Source: Sinorhizobium sp. RAC02
Lineage (GTDB): Bacteria > Pseudomonadota > Alphaproteobacteria > Rhizobiales > Rhizobiaceae
NCBI RefSeq assembly: GCF_001713395.1
Contig: NZ_CP016452.1
Span: forward strand, 1,674,001-1,738,000
DNA: 64,000 nt
Reading direction: 5' to 3'
Part shown: positions 26,297 to 35,482 of the stretch, piece after piece
How positions within the stretch are numbered: the stretch's first letter is position 1
Layout: every line of letters begins with the position of its first letter
The notes under the pieces: generated by a model
What the model saw: the letters and a program-made list of their open reading frames with translations, nothing else
Database searches by the model: none
What the model was told of the DNA's origin: nothing
Made by a program: the position numbers and the translations under genes

Positions 26297-26563
26297 TCAC
26301 ATGCCTTGCGTCTGTCCGAGCGCCTTCGACAGGCCCGGCTTCTGGCTCTGGAATGTGCCGTAGAAGATTTCCGAACCGACGATGGTGATCGGCGCCACTC
26401 GCACACCCGATCGCGCCTTTGCTTCCTCCGCGATCAGAGGATCGGTGAGATCGCGTTCCTCGTAAGCTAGCCCCCGCTCGGAGAGCCAGCGCTTGAGCGC
26501 ATGACAGTCCGGACAGGTCGGGGTCGTGTAGATAAGAATGTGCGGGGCGCTGGTTTCCGTCAT
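26297..26563 (-). CDS. Glutaredoxin-like protein
   Basis: The protein has 88 residues with the thioredoxin fold: ILIYTTPTCPDCHALKRWLSERGLAYEERDL with a dithiol CPDC site, then the cis-proline region VRVAPITIVG. It would reduce disulfides or bind metal through the cysteine pair. The ATG at 26563 puts the fold right at the N-terminus; a GTG at 26602 would add 13 residues. It lies eleven bases before the reductase gene and behind a CueR-type operator, so the pair is probably induced by Cu/Ag/Au. Confidence 0.82.
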   Translation of the reverse strand: MTETSAPHILIYTTPTCPDCHALKRWLSERGLAYEERDLTDPLIAEEAKARSGVRVAPITIVGSEIFYGTFQSQKPGLSKALGQTQGM

Positions 26564-26653
26564 GGTCTCGACTTTCTCTGAATCCGAAATGGTTTTGCTC
26601 ACGGCCGGGCGCCCAGAGAGCGGCCGGGTAGAGAAGCATTGTCGTCAGCGTGC

Positions 26654-26677
26654 GGCTTCCAGCCGTTGCAAGGTCAA
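26654..26677 (-). promoter_or_regulatory. CueR operator/promoter of the glutaredoxin-reductase pair
   Basis: On the minus strand TTGACC (26677-26672) overlaps CTTGC-N7-GGAAG (26672-26656), differing from the copA box by one base in the left arm. It lies about 90 bases upstream of the glutaredoxin start. It shares a 366-base gene-free region (26564-26929) with the RND operator and a stretch between them in which I see nothing else. Confidence 0.78.
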
Positions 26678-26835
26678 GGCGGTTGTTGGACAGAAATGTA
26701 CTTTTCGAACATGGAAGCCTGCGGCCTTGCTGCCCGGAGCAATGAGCCAAACGTGCAACACTGGAGGATTTACTCAACTAAAAATTGCGAATGATGAGCC
26801 AGATGTGCCGAGCGCCATTTCGGAAAATAAGGGCC

Positions 26836-26857
26836 TTGACCTTCCCGTCGTTGGAAA
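26836..26857 (+). promoter_or_regulatory. CueR operator/promoter of the RND efflux operon
   Basis: TTGACC (26836-26841) overlaps CTTCC-N7-GGAAA (26841-26857), a near-perfect copy of the copZ box, 72 bases upstream of the adaptor start. It implies metal-dependent activation of the efflux pump by the same MerR regulator. Confidence 0.8.
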
Positions 26858-26929
26858 CCTCACCTTCATCAAAATTGACCGCCGCCGTCTCCTGAAAGCC
26901 TGGAACGGCCCGTATGAAGGTGAAAGAGA

Positions 26930-28183
26930 ATGAACAAGAAAGTCGCCGCCCTGCTGTTGGCTGGCGTCACCGTTGCCAGTGGCACTTTTGTCTATCGCAA
27001 CGAAGTGGAACCCTATGCGAGCCGCCTTATCGCGCTGGTATCGTCGACCGCCGTGTCAGAAGCCGCTGCCCAGCCGGAAGAAGCACCCGGACCACAGGTG
27101 CCCGTCGCCGAGGTCGTCACGCGCAAGGTGGCGCTGCCGGTGGAGTTTACAGGTTATCTCGAAGCAACCAGGTTTGTCGAACTGCGCCCACGTGTCGGAG
27201 GTGCAATCGACGCGGTCAGTGTTCCCGAAGGAGGGCTCGTAGAACCAGGCAAGCTCCTGTTCCAAATCGACCCCAGGCCCTTCCAGGTCGCCCTGGATGC
27301 CGCCAAGGCGCAGTTGCAGCAGGCGAAGGCACTGCTTGATCAGGCCGAGATCGATTTCAACCGCGCCGAAATGCTGGCGCGCAATGGCAGTGTATCGCGC
27401 AAGACCTTTGACGACGCGCAAACTGCTCGCCGTCAGCGGCAGGCACAGGCTGAGATCGCGAAGACGGCCGTGGCGGCCGCCGAACTCGATCTTTCCTTCA
27501 CACGCGTCACAGCCCCGATTGGTGGGCGCATCGACCGGATTCTTGTCTCCGAGGGCAACCTTGTCGCCGGGGGCAATGCCGGAGCCGCGACACTTCTCAC
27601 AACGATCGTCTCGACCGATCCCCTCTATGTCTATTTCGATATAGACGAAGCCACCTATCTCGCGTTCGCCGCGGATGTGCGCGCGATAGAACGTGGAAAG
27701 GCTGCCGACAAGTTGCCGGTGCAGGTGGGGCTGATGACCGATGCCGGCTTCCCGTACACTGGCGAATTCGATTTTCTCGGCAATCGCGTTGACCGAAGCA
27801 CGGGAACGATCCCCGCGCGGGCCGTTGTCAAAAACCCTGATGGTCGACTGGCGCCCGGCCTTTTTGCGCGCGTGAACCTCGTTACGGGCCATCCAGCTCA
27901 AACCGTGCTCATCGACGATCAGGCGATCGGTATCGATCAAGGACGCCGTTATGTGCTGGTTCTGGGAGCCGAGGACAAGGCCGAATACCGCCCGGTCGAA
28001 CTCGGCCCGATGATCGATGGTCTGCGCGTGGTCTCAGCCGGCCTCGATCCAGGTGAGAGGATCATCGTAAAGGGGCTCGTCCGCCCCGGCATGCAGGTCG
28101 TGCCGCAGATGGTTTCCATGCTGGCAGGCCAATCCGCCGATGGAGACCGGCCCGCAGCTGAAACGCAGGAGGCGCATCGATGA
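26930..28183 (+). CDS. RND efflux periplasmic adaptor (AcrA/MexE-like)
   Basis: The protein has 417 residues. An N-terminal hydrophobic anchor (KVAALLLAGVTVASGTFVY) is followed by a barrel-sandwich lipoyl domain (ELRPRVGGAIDAVSVPEGGLVEPGKLLFQIDPRPF), a coiled-coil hairpin at about residues 120-185, and beta-barrel and membrane-proximal domains. There is no lipobox cysteine. It lacks the Met/His metal sites of CusB-type adaptors. It links the inner-membrane pump to an outer-membrane channel. Its stop overlaps the pump start (ATGA). A CueR-type operator lies upstream. Confidence 0.92.
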   Translation: MNKKVAALLLAGVTVASGTFVYRNEVEPYASRLIALVSSTAVSEAAAQPEEAPGPQVPVAEVVTRKVALPVEFTGYLEATRFVELRPRVGGAIDAVSVPEGGLVEPGKLLFQIDPRPFQVALDAAKAQLQQAKALLDQAEIDFNRAEMLARNGSVSRKTFDDAQTARRQRQAQAEIAKTAVAAAELDLSFTRVTAPIGGRIDRILVSEGNLVAGGNAGAATLLTTIVSTDPLYVYFDIDEATYLAFAADVRAIERGKAADKLPVQVGLMTDAGFPYTGEFDFLGNRVDRSTGTIPARAVVKNPDGRLAPGLFARVNLVTGHPAQTVLIDDQAIGIDQGRRYVLVLGAEDKAEYRPVELGPMIDGLRVVSAGLDPGERIIVKGLVRPGMQVVPQMVSMLAGQSADGDRPAAETQEAHR

Positions 28184-31100
28184 ATATTCCGCGCTTTTTT
28201 GTCGACCGCCCGATCTTTGCGGTCGTTCTGTCCGTCCTGATGCTGATCGCCGGTGGCCTGACACTCCTAAAGCTGCCGTTGAGCGAATATCCCCAGGTCA
28301 CCCCGCCAACGGTGCAGGTCACCGCAAGTTATCCGGGCGCCAATCCCGAGGTTATTGCCGAAACGGTCGCGGCACCGCTTGAACAGGCGATCAACGGCGT
28401 CGAGAACATGCTCTACATGAGTTCTCAGGCCGCGACCGACGGGCGCATGACGCTGACGGTGGCCTTTCAGCAGGGCACCGATCCTGACATGGCGCAGATC
28501 CAGGTGCAGAACCGCGTCGCGCGCGCGCTCCCCCGCCTGCCACAGGACGTGCAGCGCATCGGCGTCGTGACGCAGAAGACATCGCCCGACATTCTGATGG
28601 TCGTGCATCTCGTCTCACCTGACGATCGCTACGACCCTCTCTACCTCTCGAATTTCGCCACTTTGCAGTTGCGTGACCAGCTTGCGCGCCTACCGGGTGT
28701 GGGTGACGTGTTGGTCTGGGGTGCCGGCGAATACTCGATGCGCATCTGGCTCGACCCGGCCAAGGTGGCGGCGCGCGGCCTGACCGCCTCCGACGTGGTG
28801 GCGACAATCCGGGAGCAGAACGTGCAGGTGGCCGCCGGCTCGGTCGGCCAGCAGCCGGATGCTTCGGCGGCGTTCCAAATCACGGTCAACACCCTCGGCC
28901 GGCTTTCGAACGAGGAGCAGTTCGGCGACATCGTCGTCAAGACGGGTGCCGAGGGCCAGGTCACCCGTCTGCGGGATGTTGCCCGCATCGAACTTGGTGC
29001 GGATTCCTACGCGCTGCGCAGCCTTCTTGACGGCAAACCGGCGGTGGCGATCCAGATCATCCAGAGCCCCGGTGCCAACGCGCTCGATGTTTCGAGCGCC
29101 ATTCGCAACACCATGGAAGACCTGCAGAAAGGTTTTCCCGATGGAGTAGAGCATCGCATCGCCTACGACCCTACCGTCTTCGTCAAGGCCTCTCTCGAAG
29201 CCGTGGTCATGACACTGCTTGAAGCCATCGCGCTGGTCGTACTGGTGGTCGTGCTCTTCCTTCAGACCTGGCGTGCTTCGATCATTCCGCTCGTTGCCGT
29301 GCCTGTATCGTTGGTCGGCACATTCGCCCTCATGTACCTGTTCGGCTTCTCACTGAACACGCTGTCGCTTTTCGGGCTCGTGCTCTCGATCGGCATCGTG
29401 GTCGATGATGCCATCGTGGTCGTCGAGAACGCGGAACGTCACATCGCGCTCGGCGAAACGCCGAAAGAGGCCGCCCGCAAGGCCATGGACGAAGTGACCG
29501 GGCCTATCCTTGCCATTACGTCGGTGCTGTCGGCGGTGTTCATTCCCTCCGCCTTCCTGTCCGGCTTGCAAGGGGAGTTCTACAGGCAATTCGCCCTCAC
29601 GATCGCAATCTCGACCATCCTGTCGGCGATCAACTCTCTGACGCTTTCCCCAGCACTCGCGGGCGTGCTCCTGAAACCACATCATGCCGATGCAAAGCGT
29701 GACCGGTTGACGATCGTCATCGACACCGTGTTCGGATGGTTCTTCCGGCTGTTCAATCGCGCCTTCGACAGCGCTTCGAATGCCTATGTCTGGTCGGTGC
29801 GCCGTGCCGTGAGGTCCAGCACGCTCGTCTTGTTGATCTATGCCGGCCTGGTCGGCATGACGTGGATGGGTTTCCAGACGGTGCCCACCGGGTTCGTACC
29901 GGCCCAGGACAAGTATTACCTCGTCGGCATCGCGCAGCTTCCGACCGGCGCCTCGCTTGACCGCACCGAGGCGGTTGTCAAGAAAATGTCGGAAATCGCG
30001 CTTGCCGAACCTGGGGTGGAAAGCGTCGTCGCGTTTCCGGGGCTTTCGGTAAACGGCATGGTCAATATTCCGAATGCCGCCGTCATGTTCACGATGCTCA
30101 AGCCGTTTGACGAGCGCAAGGACCCCTCCTTGTCGGCTTTCGCGATTGCAAGCCGCCTGATGGGAAAATTCAGCCAGATACCCGATGGTTTTGCCGGCAT
30201 CTTCCCACCACCTCCTGTTCCGGGCCTTGGCTCGACTGGCGGCTTTAAGATTCAGATCGAGGATCGGGCAGGGCTTGGCTTCGAGGCCCTCGCGCAGGCG
30301 CAGGGCGCGATCATGGGCAAGGCGATGCAAACACCGGAATTGGCTGGCATGCTCGCGAGCTTCCAGGTGAATGCGCCGCAGGTGCAGGTGGACATCGATC
30401 GGGTGAAGGCCAAGTCGCAAGGGGTGTCGCTGGACACGATTTTTGAAACCCTGCAGGTCAACCTTGGCTCGCTCTACGCAAACGACTTCAATCTGTTCGG
30501 CCGCACCTACCGCGTGATGGTTCAGGCCGATGCGCCATTCCGTATGCAGCCGGAGGACATCGGCCGACTGAAGGTACGTAACGCGGCGGGCGAAATGATC
30601 CCGTTGTCGGCCTTGCTGACCATCAAGCACGGTTCGGGGCCGGACCGTGTCATGCACTACAATGGTTTTCCATCGGCCGATATCAGCGGCAGCCCCGCGC
30701 CCGGATATTCGTTCGGGCAAGCGACCGCAGCAATGGAACGGATCGCATCGGAGACGCTGCCACCCGGCATGGCCTTCGAGTGGACGGACCTCGCCTATCA
30801 GGAGAAGCAAGCCGGCAACACCGCCATGTATGTCTTCCCCCTGTCTGTGCTGCTCGCCTTTCTGATTCTCGCAGCGCAATACAACAGCTGGTCACTCCCG
30901 TTCGCTGTGTTGCTGATCGCTCCGATGGCGCTGCTCTCGTCTATCGCGGGCGTGTGGCTCACTGGAGGCGACAACAACATTTTCACGCAGATCGGGTTCG
31001 TCGTTCTCGTCGGCTTGGCTGCCAAGAACGCGATCCTCATCGTGGAGTTCGCCAGAGCGAAGGAAGACGAAGGCGTCGATCCTTTGAACGCCGTTCTCGA

Positions 31101-31389
31101 AGCAGCCCGGCTTCGCCTGCGGCCAATCCTCATGACCTCCCTCGCTTTCATCGCCGGCGTCGTCCCGCTGATGATCGCAACGGGGGCTGGTGCCGAGATG
31201 CGGCATGTCATGGGTATTGCCGTGTTCGCCGGCATGCTCGGCGTCACCCTGTTCGGTCTCGTGCTGACGCCGGTGTTCTACGTCTTGGTGCGCCGTATGG
31301 CCATCGCCCGCGAGAGGCGGAATACCGCCACAGGACTCGAATCCCATGCCGGAAAGGAGCAGTCTGTCCGCCCCCCGGCAACAACCTGA
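28180..31389 (+). CDS. HAE1-family RND efflux pump (AcrB/MexF-like)
   Basis: The protein has 1069 residues, a complete RND pump. It opens with MNIPRFFVDRPIFAVVLSVLMLIAGG, carries SIGIVVDDAIVVVENAERH with the proton-relay aspartates in membrane helix 4, and shows the large twin periplasmic loops. The sequence is of the hydrophobe/amphiphile (HAE1) type, not the heavy-metal (CusA) type. No outer-membrane channel gene follows, so it must borrow a TolC-like one. Control by a metal-sensor operator resembles the gesABC genes of the Salmonella gold regulon. Confidence 0.95.
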   Translation: MNIPRFFVDRPIFAVVLSVLMLIAGGLTLLKLPLSEYPQVTPPTVQVTASYPGANPEVIAETVAAPLEQAINGVENMLYMSSQAATDGRMTLTVAFQQGTDPDMAQIQVQNRVARALPRLPQDVQRIGVVTQKTSPDILMVVHLVSPDDRYDPLYLSNFATLQLRDQLARLPGVGDVLVWGAGEYSMRIWLDPAKVAARGLTASDVVATIREQNVQVAAGSVGQQPDASAAFQITVNTLGRLSNEEQFGDIVVKTGAEGQVTRLRDVARIELGADSYALRSLLDGKPAVAIQIIQSPGANALDVSSAIRNTMEDLQKGFPDGVEHRIAYDPTVFVKASLEAVVMTLLEAIALVVLVVVLFLQTWRASIIPLVAVPVSLVGTFALMYLFGFSLNTLSLFGLVLSIGIVVDDAIVVVENAERHIALGETPKEAARKAMDEVTGPILAITSVLSAVFIPSAFLSGLQGEFYRQFALTIAISTILSAINSLTLSPALAGVLLKPHHADAKRDRLTIVIDTVFGWFFRLFNRAFDSASNAYVWSVRRAVRSSTLVLLIYAGLVGMTWMGFQTVPTGFVPAQDKYYLVGIAQLPTGASLDRTEAVVKKMSEIALAEPGVESVVAFPGLSVNGMVNIPNAAVMFTMLKPFDERKDPSLSAFAIASRLMGKFSQIPDGFAGIFPPPPVPGLGSTGGFKIQIEDRAGLGFEALAQAQGAIMGKAMQTPELAGMLASFQVNAPQVQVDIDRVKAKSQGVSLDTIFETLQVNLGSLYANDFNLFGRTYRVMVQADAPFRMQPEDIGRLKVRNAAGEMIPLSALLTIKHGSGPDRVMHYNGFPSADISGSPAPGYSFGQATAAMERIASETLPPGMAFEWTDLAYQEKQAGNTAMYVFPLSVLLAFLILAAQYNSWSLPFAVLLIAPMALLSSIAGVWLTGGDNNIFTQIGFVVLVGLAAKNAILIVEFARAKEDEGVDPLNAVLEAARLRLRPILMTSLAFIAGVVPLMIATGAGAEMRHVMGIAVFAGMLGVTLFGLVLTPVFYVLVRRMAIARERRNTATGLESHAGKEQSVRPPATT

Positions 31390-31393
31390 CACG

Positions 31394-31423
31394 AAAAAAT
31401 GCGCACCCAGTCCATGGGCGCGC
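31394..31423 (-). terminator. Terminator of the Gfo/Idh-ABC operon
   Basis: Read on the minus strand, GCGCGCCCA (31423-31415) pairs with TGGGTGCGC (31409-31401), one G-T wobble, and is followed by ATTTTTT. This is a good intrinsic terminator for the minus-strand operon. Confidence 0.8.
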
Positions 31424-31465
31424 CAGCCTGTGCTGCCCTCGCATCGAGGTCGCCTTCGCTGGATT

Positions 31466-32494
31466 TTATGCCCCGATCATCTGCACGCGACCCGTGGCGG
31501 CCGAACGATAGGCCGCTTCGATCATCGCGAAGGCTTTTCGGCCGTCGTCGATGGTAACCGGCATGGTGCCGCCATTCTTCAGGGCGTCGACAAAAGCCCA
31601 GGCGACGTGCTCGTGGAAAACGCCCGTCTTGAAGGATGGGACGACATCCGAAGCGGACCAGCCCTCGCCCTCCCCGCGTCGGAACACGCGCAGAAAATCC
31701 GCTTCGCGCGTCGCGCGCGAGGCGATATCCACGCCGGAGAGCAGGATCGAGCCTTCCGTTCCGTAGATTTCGACCGACGTGTCCGCTGCGGCAAAACACC
31801 AACTCGTCGTCACCTCGGCAATCAGGCCATCCGCATAGCGGAAGGTGGCGACGGCCGTGTCTTCGACCGAGAGACCCAGGGCCGCCGAGGACAGCGTGGC
31901 GAAAACCGACTCGGGTTCGCCAAACATCCAACGCAGGAAATCGGCGGCATGCACGCCCTCGTCAAGCAGCGTACCGCCGCCGGAGCGCGCCGGATCGACG
32001 AACCAGGCGGACCGGAAAGCCTCCGTAAGGCCGTGGCTATGGCCGTGTCGGACCCGGCAGAGCGTCACCCGGCCAAGGGCCTTCTCCTGCAAAAGCCGCG
32101 CGATCTCATGATTGGCGGGGTCGAAGCGCTTCGGAAAGCTCTGCATGAAGCGAATGCCCGTGCGCGCCACCACTGCGGCGATGGCGTCGCATTGGGCACG
32201 GTCGATCCCGAGCGGCTTTTCGCAGAGCACCGGCCGGCCGAGAGCCGCGGCGGCTTCGACCAGCATCAGGTGCCCGTTTGTAGTCGAGCAGATCGCAACC
32301 GCGTGGCTCTTGCGGATAAGGCGGTGGAGGTCGTCCTGTACCTCGATGCCGTGGCGACCGGCAAATTCGGCCGCCTTGTCCGCGGCCTGATCCCAGACGC
32401 CGACGATCTCGACCTCCGGCCGCTGCAGAAAGGCGCCGGCCCAGAAATTGGCGTGGTAATGTTCGACGCCCAGTATCGCGATCTTCAGGCGCAT
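31466..32494 (-). CDS. Gfo/Idh/MocA-family oxidoreductase
   Basis: The protein has 342 residues. The N-terminal Rossmann start KIAILGVEHYHANFWAGAFL lacks the usual GxGxxG spacing. The family motif ALGRPVLCEKPLGIDRAQC with the catalytic-site Lys follows, then the C-terminal alpha/beta domain (GGGTLLDEGVHAADFLRWMFG). Members oxidise or reduce hydroxyls of sugars, inositols or their derivatives with NAD(P). The start overlaps the end of the second Gfo/Idh gene by ten bases. It is the last gene of the ABC operon. Confidence 0.88.
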   Translation of the reverse strand: MRLKIAILGVEHYHANFWAGAFLQRPEVEIVGVWDQAADKAAEFAGRHGIEVQDDLHRLIRKSHAVAICSTTNGHLMLVEAAAALGRPVLCEKPLGIDRAQCDAIAAVVARTGIRFMQSFPKRFDPANHEIARLLQEKALGRVTLCRVRHGHSHGLTEAFRSAWFVDPARSGGGTLLDEGVHAADFLRWMFGEPESVFATLSSAALGLSVEDTAVATFRYADGLIAEVTTSWCFAAADTSVEIYGTEGSILLSGVDIASRATREADFLRVFRRGEGEGWSASDVVPSFKTGVFHEHVAWAFVDALKNGGTMPVTIDDGRKAFAMIEAAYRSAATGRVQMIGA

Positions 32495-33552
32495 CCGGCC
32501 TTCTCCCCTTCCTCACCGACCGGCGTTCTCATGCCGGAAAGCGCTGCTGTATAAATGGTTTCGGCCACACGGACCGAACTGAGACCGGCTGCGGCCGTAT
32601 CATCCGACGGCATCTCGCCCCGGATGATGGAAAGCCAATGGCGATGATGGGCCTCGCCAAGCGCTTCCTCCGGCAACTCCGGATTCACCCAACCCGCCTT
32701 CCCGACGCTTGCTGGGGCGTGGATTGCCGCGGTGCCGCGCTCCGTCCGAAGCCAGACCGTGCCGCGTTCCGCATAGAGTTCCAGCCGGAAGCGATCGCAA
32801 CCGGCAAGCTCGGTGTAGCTCATCTCATGGCTCACCCGCACATCGCCCTCGAGGCGATAGGCGGCAAACACATTGTCCTCGAGTTCCGTGCGAACCGTGC
32901 GCCCGTCGGCAAGCTGCCGTTCCGGCCGCGCGGTCGTCATATCGGCGGCAACGGTTCTGATCGGACCGAGTAGATGCTGAACGAGATCAATACCATGCAC
33001 GCCGAGTTGCATGACGACGCCGCCCGAGACATTGCCGGGCGTAAAGAACCAGTCGTTCCAGTCCGCGCCCGGCGTGGCGTTTCGAATGCGCACGGAATGG
33101 ACGGTGCCGAGTACGCCGGATTGCAGCTGCTCGCGAAGCCAGCGTACTTCCGGGAAATAGCGGTGCATAAAGCTGACGGTGAGGCGCCGTCCGGCCTGTT
33201 GATCCGCCTGAAGGATGCTGCGGCACTGAGCGCTGTTCAGCGCCATCGGCTTTTGCAGCAAGACATGCTTGCCGGCATCGAGCGCGTCGATCGCGATGCG
33301 CTCGTGGGTATCGTCCGGGGTGGCAATCACCACCGCGTTAATCGCGCTGTCCTCCAGCACGCGGCGGTAGTCGGTTTCCGCCCTGCCGATGCCGAGCATT
33401 TTCGCTCTTGCACTTGTGGCATTCGGCCGCCGGCCCACGAGTGCGGCGACATTCGCCCCGCCTGCGGCGCGCAGACCGTTGATATGGTAGTCGACGATGA
33501 AGCCCGCGCCGATGACGGCGATGGCAATCCTATCGGCAGCCGAGGGAGACAT
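32485..33552 (-). CDS. Second Gfo/Idh/MocA-family oxidoreductase
   Basis: The protein has 355 residues. The Rossmann start is IAIAVIGAGFIVDYHINGLRAAGG, with KHVLLQKPMALNSAQC as the catalytic EKP-like block (Gln replaces Glu) and GGVVMQLGVHGIDLVQHLLG in the C-terminal domain. It is clearly distinct from the downstream member, so the two may act one after the other, for example in an oxidation-reduction epimerisation. The ATG at 33552 is preferred over an upstream TTG. It lies about 70 bases after the solute-binding protein gene. Confidence 0.88.
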   Translation of the reverse strand: MSPSAADRIAIAVIGAGFIVDYHINGLRAAGGANVAALVGRRPNATSARAKMLGIGRAETDYRRVLEDSAINAVVIATPDDTHERIAIDALDAGKHVLLQKPMALNSAQCRSILQADQQAGRRLTVSFMHRYFPEVRWLREQLQSGVLGTVHSVRIRNATPGADWNDWFFTPGNVSGGVVMQLGVHGIDLVQHLLGPIRTVAADMTTARPERQLADGRTVRTELEDNVFAAYRLEGDVRVSHEMSYTELAGCDRFRLELYAERGTVWLRTERGTAAIHAPASVGKAGWVNPELPEEALGEAHHRHWLSIIRGEMPSDDTAAAGLSSVRVAETIYTAALSGMRTPVGEEGEKAGCA

Positions 33553-33621
33553 GATGATCAATCCGCTTGCGTGACATATGCCGAACGCCTGCCGTGACAG
33601 GCGCCCGGTGCTTTCATGACG

Positions 33622-34665
33622 TTAGGGCGCCCACTGGCCCTCGACCTCGACGGCAGCGGCATTCGCCGCCTTCAGCGGGCCGGAAAAGGTATAGCTGAGC
33701 ACGTCCTTGGGATCGCCCTGGATGCGGTTTGTCGCCTTCAGGTAGCCGGCGATGGCCAGCATGTCCTCGACGTAGGATTTGTCGACATTCGGCGTGAACG
33801 TGTAGTCCGAAAGCAACGCCGCGTTCATGTCGACCGGTTGCTTCTGGAAATCGGAGAAAATCTTCAAAACCTCATCCTTGTTCGCCGGATCGGCGACATA
33901 GGCCTGCGCCTTGGTCAACACCTTCACCAGCGCCGCCGTGGCATACGGGTTGGCGCGCACCCAGTCCTGCGAGGCGACCCAGACGGTGCGGTTATTGGAA
34001 ACGTCCACGTCCTCACCGCTGTTGTTGGCAAAAAAGCTCTTGGTGCCCGAATGCACGATCCTGGCGCCCTGCTCATGCACCGCGCGATAGGGGAACGGCT
34101 CCCAGAACACGATGCCCTGGATTTCGTTGTTGGCCATTGCGGCCATCGCCTCCGGCGGCGCGAGGTTCACCGTCTGGATCTTCGTGGCATCGAGGCCATA
34201 GTGTTTGGCGACATTGGCCAGCAAGGCGCCCGAGGTCGAGCTGACGAGCAGGCCGAGCTTCACCTTAGTGAGGTCTTCCGGGGTCTCGACACCGGCATCC
34301 TGCCGGACCACGATCTTTTCCAGCCCATGGCTGACGGCATTCGTGCCGAGGATCACCACGGGCATGCCGTTGTGCGCCATAGACACTGGCGGCAGGTTGC
34401 CGGGCGTCCAGAGCTGGATTTCGTCGGCTAGCAACGCCTCGCCGGCGAGATTGCCTGACGTGAAGGTCTTGAACTCGACGGTCTTGAAGCCGGCTTCCTC
34501 AAACCAGCCCTTCTCCTTCGCGACGATATGGACGAGGAACGGCAAATCGGGGCCGATGCTGATCGACAGCGTGTCGGTTTCCACCTGCTGGGCTTGTGAA
34601 GGGCTGGCCGTCATGAAGAGGCCGGCCATGACTGCGGGCATCAGCGATTTCAGAAACATGCGCAT
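33622..34665 (-). CDS. ABC transporter solute-binding protein, SsuA/NMT1 family
   Basis: The protein has 347 residues with a signal peptide ending SPSQAQQ. The fold is that of nitrate/sulfonate/taurine/thiamine-precursor binders: LPFLVHIVAKEKGWFEEAGF, FKTFTSGNLAGEALLADEIQLW, and LGLLVSSTSGALLANVAKHYGL. It delivers an unknown small ligand to the two permeases encoded just upstream. AGGGAG precedes the ATG at 34665. Confidence 0.88.
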   Translation of the reverse strand: MRMFLKSLMPAVMAGLFMTASPSQAQQVETDTLSISIGPDLPFLVHIVAKEKGWFEEAGFKTVEFKTFTSGNLAGEALLADEIQLWTPGNLPPVSMAHNGMPVVILGTNAVSHGLEKIVVRQDAGVETPEDLTKVKLGLLVSSTSGALLANVAKHYGLDATKIQTVNLAPPEAMAAMANNEIQGIVFWEPFPYRAVHEQGARIVHSGTKSFFANNSGEDVDVSNNRTVWVASQDWVRANPYATAALVKVLTKAQAYVADPANKDEVLKIFSDFQKQPVDMNAALLSDYTFTPNVDKSYVEDMLAIAGYLKATNRIQGDPKDVLSYTFSGPLKAANAAAVEVEGQWAP

Positions 34666-34702
34666 GCTTGTTCTCCCTCTTTGTGATTTCGGTTGTTGTC
34701 GG

Positions 34703-35482
34703 TCAGGCGCCGTGCCATCGCCCTATCCAGCGTTTGATCGCCAGGCCGATCGCAGCGTCGGTGAGAAGGTTGAGCGCGCCGATGAGCAGGATGCCGACGA
34801 TGATGACGCCGACGGAGCCGCCAGTGTTGCGCTCGTTGATGATCATGTAGCCAAGGCCACGGTCGGCCGCGATCAGCTCGGCGGCAACGAGCACGCCGAA
34901 GCTCAGGCCCCAACCGATGCGGATGCCGGTTGCAAGGTCAGCTGCGGCAGCGGGTACCGCGGCGCGCAGCAGCAACGACACGCCGTTGAGGCCAAATGTT
35001 TGCGCCGCCTTCAACAGGATCGGATCGATGCTGCGCATGCCCTGATACGCCGCCGTGACGACGGGAAAGAACGCACCCAGAAAGATGATGAAGAATTTTG
35101 AGGGCTCACCGAGCCCAAACCAGATGATCGCCAACGGGATCCAGGCAAGCGGTGGGATCGGCCGCAGAAGCTCGATCAGCGGCCGCATGACGGCGCCAAA
35201 GCCGCGATACCAGCCGGCAGCGATGCCCACTGCCGCCCCCGCCAGCGCGCCGAGCAGGAACCCGGAAAAGACGCGAAGAAGGCTCCAGAACAAATTGTCG
35301 GCAAGCGTTTCGGCCGTCAGGCGTTCGGCTGCCGCGTTGATGGCAAGCGACGGGCTTGGAAAGATCGCGGGGTCGATCACGCCCGTGCGGGCGCAGATTT
35401 CCCACAGCGCAATGGCAGAAACCGCGCCGATGAGGCCGAGGGTGAGGTCGCTGGCGGAAACGAGGCGGACCCATGTTTTCAT
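34703..35482 (-). CDS. ABC transporter permease, SsuC/TauC type (second)
   Basis: The protein has 259 residues with about six membrane helices. The cytoplasmic EAA-like loop is seen in GMRSIDPILLKAAQTFGLNGVSLLLRAAVPAAAADLATGIRIGWG. Overlaps the preceding permease gene as ATGA. It is related to, but clearly different from, that permease. Confidence 0.9.
   Translation of the reverse strand: MKTWVRLVSASDLTLGLIGAVSAIALWEICARTGVIDPAIFPSPSLAINAAAERLTAETLADNLFWSLLRVFSGFLLGALAGAAVGIAAGWYRGFGAVMRPLIELLRPIPPLAWIPLAIIWFGLGEPSKFFIIFLGAFFPVVTAAYQGMRSIDPILLKAAQTFGLNGVSLLLRAAVPAAAADLATGIRIGWGLSFGVLVAAELIAADRGLGYMIINERNTGGSVGVIIVGILLIGALNLLTDAAIGLAIKRWIGRWHGA

Noticed and set aside
29350..30879. A 509-codon open frame on the minus strand
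   Set aside because: It is antisense to the RND pump gene, whose protein is complete and fully recognisable; the antisense product has Arg/His-rich low-complexity composition typical of shadows in high-GC DNA.
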